Below, piece by piece: positions 60,825 to 64,000 of a stretch of 64,000 nt of DNA (the stretch's first letter is position 1; every line of letters begins with the position of its first letter). Both the position numbers and the translations under genes were made by a program. Under the pieces are notes generated by a model, which worked only from the letters and a program-made list of their open reading frames with translations, was not told the DNA's origin and searched no databases. The stretch comes from Roseomonas sp. (GTDB lineage Bacteria > Pseudomonadota > Alphaproteobacteria > Acetobacterales > Acetobacteraceae): assembly GCA_020249925.1 (NCBI GenBank), contig JADCER010000019.1, forward strand, positions 1 to 64,000. The letters run 5' to 3'.

Positions 60825-60854
60825 GGAGGTTGCCCATGCAGCCTGAGCTTGCCG
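60825..60854 (+). repeat. 30-bp direct repeat, right copy
   Basis: Exact copy of 59754-59783. Here it carries the active ribosome site (GGAGG) and the start codon of methylase B at 60836. Confidence 0.85.
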
Positions 60855-62083
60855 TTATCTCGCTGCCAGTCGCGGCGCTGGTGCCTTATGCCGAGAATGC
60901 GCGCACGCATTCGCCAGCTCAGGTAGCGCAGATTGCGTCCTCGATCGCCGAATTCGGCTTTGTGAATCCGGTATTGATGGATGGCGCTGGTGTTCTGGTC
61001 GCAGGCCACGGCCGCGTCATGGCAGCCAAGCGGCTGGGTATGGCCAGCGTCCCCGCCATTCGGCTGGCACATCTCACTGAGCCCCAGGCGCGCGCGCTGC
61101 GGCTCGCGGATAATCAGATCGCGCTCAATTCCGGCTGGGATGAGGCGCTGCTGGCGGCTGAGATCGCGCGCATCCGTGATGAAGGCACGGTGGATCTCGA
61201 TCTGCTTGGCTTCTCCGGCATGGAGCTTGACCGGCTGCTGGCGGCCGCCGATGCGGGGCTCGGCGATGATGTCGACGAAGCGCCGCCGTTACCAGTCAAT
61301 CCCGTCACGCGTGAAGGTGATCTCTGGCGTTGTGGTGAGCATCGGCTGCTCTGCGGTGATGCGACCAAGCTTGCCGATGTGCAACGCGCCCTTGGCGATG
61401 GTCACCTCGCGGACATGGCCTTTCTAGATCCGCCCTATAATGTTGCTTACGAGGGCGGCACGGCAGCAAAGATGACCATCGCGAATGACGCGCTGGGCAA
61501 GGGGTTTCTAGATTTCCTGCGCCCGGCACTGACAAACCTTCTCTCTGTCACTAAGGGCGCCAGCTATGTTTGCATGTCGTCTTCCGAGTGGCCGACGCTG
61601 CATCGCGCCTGGCAGGAGGCGGGTGGCAAGTGGTCCAGCACGATCATCTGGGCCAAGAACACTTTTGCGCTTGGACGCGCAGATTACCATCAGCAATTCG
61701 AAGCGATGCTCTATGGCTGGAAGGCCGGCGCGCAGCATTACTGGTGCGGCGCGCGCGACCAGGGGAACGTCTGGCATTTCGACAAGCCGGCGAGGAACGA
61801 TCTGCACCCGACGATGAAGCCAGTGGCACTGGTCGAGCGTGCCATCCGCAACAGCAGCAAGCCGCGCGATACAGTCCTGGATTGCTTTGGCGGTTCGGGC
61901 ACGACGATGATCGCGGCCGAGCGCACTGGGCGGCGCGCGGTGCTGCTGGAGATTGATCCCGCCTACTGCGATGTGATCCTGCAACGCTGGCAGGAAGAAA
62001 CGGGGCAAGCGGCGGTGCTGGATGGCGAGGATCGTACCTTTGCCGATGTCGCAGCAAGGCGCCGCGAGTCACAAGAAATATGA
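60836..62083 (+). CDS. ParB-like domain fused to beta-class DNA methyltransferase (methylase B, copy 2)
   Basis: A 415-residue protein. Residues 1-130 are nearly the same as in the gene at 223. The methylase part has DPPYN near 202-206 (FLDPPYNVAYEGG), DWKC-free central sequence with SSEWPTLHRAWQEAGGKWSS, and the cofactor motif FGGSGTT near 345. The central region is unlike copy 1, which has DPPYG followed by VGYDPAW, so the two probably methylate different sites. The end again reads LDGEDRTFADV. It has its own start within the 30-bp repeat. Confidence 0.88.
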   Translation: MQPELAVISLPVAALVPYAENARTHSPAQVAQIASSIAEFGFVNPVLMDGAGVLVAGHGRVMAAKRLGMASVPAIRLAHLTEPQARALRLADNQIALNSGWDEALLAAEIARIRDEGTVDLDLLGFSGMELDRLLAAADAGLGDDVDEAPPLPVNPVTREGDLWRCGEHRLLCGDATKLADVQRALGDGHLADMAFLDPPYNVAYEGGTAAKMTIANDALGKGFLDFLRPALTNLLSVTKGASYVCMSSSEWPTLHRAWQEAGGKWSSTIIWAKNTFALGRADYHQQFEAMLYGWKAGAQHYWCGARDQGNVWHFDKPARNDLHPTMKPVALVERAIRNSSKPRDTVLDCFGGSGTTMIAAERTGRRAVLLEIDPAYCDVILQRWQEETGQAAVLDGEDRTFADVAARRRESQEI

Positions 62084-62153
62084 TTGCATGAATACGAGAC
62101 ACAATGCTACCCGTTTTCCGAATCGGATTTGATAGCTTCTTTGGGGATTCACC

Positions 62154-62660
62154 GTGCCGCAGAAACAAGTCTTTACTATCGGGTACGAGGGTACTGATCT
62201 CCTTTCGTTTCTCGCGGAATTGGATACGGTTGGCATCAAGCAAGTGATTGACGTCCGAGAGTTGCCACTTTCCCGCAAGCGGGGCTTCTCGAAATCAGCC
62301 CTCGCCTCCGCTCTCTCGGAATGTGGGATCAATTACGTACATCTGAGGGCTCTCGGCGATCCGAAACCAGGCCGCGAGGCTGCTCGTCGTGGTGATCAGA
62401 TAGGCTTTCAGCGTATTTACCGAAAGCATCTCGCGAGCCCCGCCGCTCAGTCAGCGTTGTCAGACGCGATACGGCATGCGTCTTCCATGCGTTCTTGCTT
62501 ACTGTGCTTTGAGCGTGACTTTGTCGGGTGCCATAGAGCTATTGTCGCGGATGCCATGGCGGCGACAAGCAGCATAAAGGTGAAGCATCTTCAGATTGTG
62601 CCACGCGTGAGAAATGCTGTGAGAGGAATCGATGAGCGTAGCGCCGTCCAAGTCTGGTGA
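62154..62660 (+). CDS. DUF488 protein
   Basis: A 168-residue protein from GTG. The DUF488 marks are clear: FTIGYEGTDLLSFLAEL, VIDVRELPLSRKRGFSK, YVHLRALGDP and the Cys-rich SCLLCFERDFVGCHRAIVAD. The family is of unknown function and is often found in accessory DNA. The next gene overlaps it by 29 nt. The pair is missing from the left-end copy of this module, so it is an insertion or cargo. Confidence 0.85.
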   Translation: MPQKQVFTIGYEGTDLLSFLAELDTVGIKQVIDVRELPLSRKRGFSKSALASALSECGINYVHLRALGDPKPGREAARRGDQIGFQRIYRKHLASPAAQSALSDAIRHASSMRSCLLCFERDFVGCHRAIVADAMAATSSIKVKHLQIVPRVRNAVRGIDERSAVQVW

Positions 62661-63405
62661 AGCAGAGGTAATCGTTATTGTTAAAGCTGCTCCGCAGCGT
62701 GGCCAGAAGCATGGCGAGACAGTTTGTTGCGCTGGTATAGACCTCCAGGGAAATTGGCTTCGCCTCTACCCTGTTGCTTTTCGAACCCTTGAAGACGGCC
62801 AGAAATTCGGGAGATGGGATCGTATTCATTTCCGCTGGCGTCTGCCAAATGATGATCGCAGACCGGAGAGTCGGCGCGTTGATCAGGACAGTATTCGCGT
62901 GGTTGGTGAGTTACCCCAAAGGGAGCGGCAGCAGTTTCTTGCTGCCCGAATAGTTACGAGCCTAAATCGCGAACGTGCGGCGAAGCGCAGCCTTGCTCTG
63001 TTAAAGGCACAGATCCTCAAATTTTCATATGAGCGCAAGTCTGACAAGGAAATTCAAAGCGAAAGGGCTAACTTCGCTGCCCTTCGTAATCAAAGCGATC
63101 TGTTTAACACCAAGCCATTGATTCCATACGAGCCTTGCCCATTCAAATTCCAATACCGTTATCAAACAGAGGACGGTATTCGCCAAGGAACATGCCAGGA
63201 CTGGGAGATCGAGGCGACGTTTTACAACTGGCGTAAGGCTTCTGGAGAAGAAAAAGCCCTTATTGATATTCAGCGCGTCTTCGGAGATGAGTACCCCTCC
63301 AAGGGTATGCTCATGGCTATGGGTACGCACTCCCTACATGCAGACACTTGGCTCATAAACGGCATCGTTCGGCTCGACGATGTAAGTCAGATGACATTAT
63401 TCTGA
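62632..63405 (+). CDS. DUF488 partner protein, 257 residues
   Basis: A soluble 257-residue protein: VIVIVKAAPQRGQKHGETVC, CAGIDLQGNWLRLYPVAFR, QKFGRWDRIHFRWRLP and a C-terminal HSLHADTWLINGIVRLDDVS. I know this type only as a conserved companion of DUF488 genes. Its GC content is clearly lower than that of neighbours, a sign of recent transfer. It overlaps DUF488, so the two probably act together. Confidence 0.65.
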   Translation: MSVAPSKSGEAEVIVIVKAAPQRGQKHGETVCCAGIDLQGNWLRLYPVAFRTLEDGQKFGRWDRIHFRWRLPNDDRRPESRRVDQDSIRVVGELPQRERQQFLAARIVTSLNRERAAKRSLALLKAQILKFSYERKSDKEIQSERANFAALRNQSDLFNTKPLIPYEPCPFKFQYRYQTEDGIRQGTCQDWEIEATFYNWRKASGEEKALIDIQRVFGDEYPSKGMLMAMGTHSLHADTWLINGIVRLDDVSQMTLF

Positions 63406-63488
63406 CGCAAGCGGAACTTGCCGTCGATTTTCGATTAAATCACAACCATTCAGACCGAATCATAGCAACGAAATTACGCTCATTCTTG

Positions 63489-63521
63489 CTTGGCTCGCCC
63501 CCCGCTACAGCGCGAATGGTC
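63489..63521 (+). promoter_or_regulatory. Repeated leader motif, copy 4
   Basis: The same block as copy 1, preceded by AGCAACGAAATTACGCTC, and ending 46 nt before the start codon at 63568. Confidence 0.55.
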
Positions 63522-63567
63522 CCTCAGGCGCAGGGAAGCTCCCCGGCGCCAAAGCAAGGAGACCAAG

Positions 63568-63768
63568 ATGAACGACGCCCCTTCAACCGACCAGCTTTTC
63601 CTGCAAATCGCCAAGCGGCACATGCCATCGGTTGAAACACTGGAAACCAGAAACCGCGACGCGCTCGATTTCCACGATGTCGCGGTTTGGTCGATCCGCC
63701 AAGTACTCGCGGAAGCCTACGCAGCCGGCCAAGCCGCCGCAAAGCGCAGCAAAAAGCGCAGCCGATAA
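63568..63768 (+). CDS. DUF6900 family protein (copy 2)
   Basis: A 66-residue protein differing from the copy at 1611 at only a few positions (DAP for DTP, LQI for LEI, RQVL for RNSL). It shares the signature LETRNRDALDFHDVAVWSIR, the leader motif upstream and the hairpin downstream. Function unknown. The spacing to neighbouring leader motifs is preserved. Confidence 0.8.
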   Translation: MNDAPSTDQLFLQIAKRHMPSVETLETRNRDALDFHDVAVWSIRQVLAEAYAAGQAAAKRSKKRSR

Positions 63769-63778
63769 GGCAAAGCGA

Positions 63779-63809
63779 GGGCCGAATGGTGCTGCCATTT
63801 GGCCCTCAC
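63779..63809. repeat. Conserved hairpin after DUF6900, copy 2
   Basis: Same hairpin as at 1820-1850, with arms beginning GAGGGCCGAATGG and CCATTTGGCCCTC. Confidence 0.5.
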
Positions 63810-63859
63810 ATCATGATCAAACCCTGCTGATCTTAGCAATGAAATAACGCTCTATTTCG

Positions 63860-63892
63860 CTTGGCTCAGCCCCCATCACAGCGCGAATGGTC
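63860..63892 (+). promoter_or_regulatory. Repeated leader motif, copy 5
   Basis: Identical in its core to copy 2 and ending 45 nt before the start codon at 63938. Confidence 0.55.
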
Positions 63893-63937
63893 TGTCACGC
63901 GCAGGGGATTTCCCCCGCCGATGACGGAGACAAACAG

Positions 63938-64000
63938 ATGAGCAAGATCCTTCCTACCGAAAACCAAGACTGGGGTTTCTGGGGCACCATGCGCGAACAC
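63938..64000 (+). CDS. 118-residue conserved protein, copy 2 (cut by window edge)
   Basis: The first 21 codons read MSKILPTENQDWGFWGTMRE, almost the same as the gene at 1981 (which begins MNTILPTENQDW). The rest lies outside the window. The module order methylase B, DUF6900, this gene is the same as at the left end. Confidence 0.75.
   Translation, partial: MSKILPTENQDWGFWGTMREH

Overview
The window is GC-rich, densely coded DNA from an alphaproteobacterium. The DUF3489, DUF2924 and DUF6900 proteins, the ParB-methylase fusions, the FNR-type boxes and the molybdenum/tungsten genes suggest Rhodospirillales, perhaps Acetobacteraceae. That placement is inference; there is no rRNA or other marker gene. 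It is a mosaic of accessory DNA: remnants of related phage-like elements at both ends and cargo blocks between them.

1-3930: end of one phage-like early region (two ParB-DNA methylases, DUF6900, a 118-residue protein, DUF3489, a 92-residue protein, and a terminase-like HTH gene fused by deletion to the tail of another phage gene). 3958-21244: a conflict or defence-like block. On the minus strand it has a TIR-TPR-Sel1 protein, a DUF4062-STAND NTPase-WD40 protein and two dynamin-like GTPases. Divergent from these is a CRP-type regulator fused to a TPR/TRAFs-like region and a SLOG-like domain. Five CRP-geometry palindromes (TGTG-N8-CACA) serve this regulator's own promoter and three nearby genes, two of them small membrane proteins. 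They sit about 88-95 nt upstream of the four start codons. This looks like a compact, self-regulated stress or immunity regulon and is the strongest candidate for an undescribed system.

21245-35554: exported WD40 protein, a polytopic membrane protein, DUF2252, then an operon of arylsulfatase, DUF1254/1214 protein, outer-membrane barrel and octahaem cytochrome c. Two perfect FNR-type boxes lie in the divergent promoter. Two further exported proteins follow. 36578-41887: a restriction-modification operon resembling BcgI (nuclease-methylase fusion plus specificity subunit). It starts with a YefM-like gene and ends with a DGQHR-like protein fused to a nucleoside-deoxyribosyltransferase-like domain. 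42127-45045: a serine-recombinase module with a partial internal duplication. 45211-45354: another phage gene tail.

45378-54673: a ten-gene operon for tungstate/molybdate uptake and molybdenum cofactor insertion. It has three binding proteins, two permeases, two ATPases, a Mop protein and two MoeA-like proteins, and a divergent regulator at 54775. 55760-64000: a second phage-like early region (replication gene tail, RuvC-like nuclease, DUF6456-like, two ParB-methylases). It repeats the left end but carries two insertions: a 1.04 kb piece with two small membrane genes between 30-bp direct repeats, and a DUF488 gene pair. No tRNA, rRNA or CRISPR array was seen.
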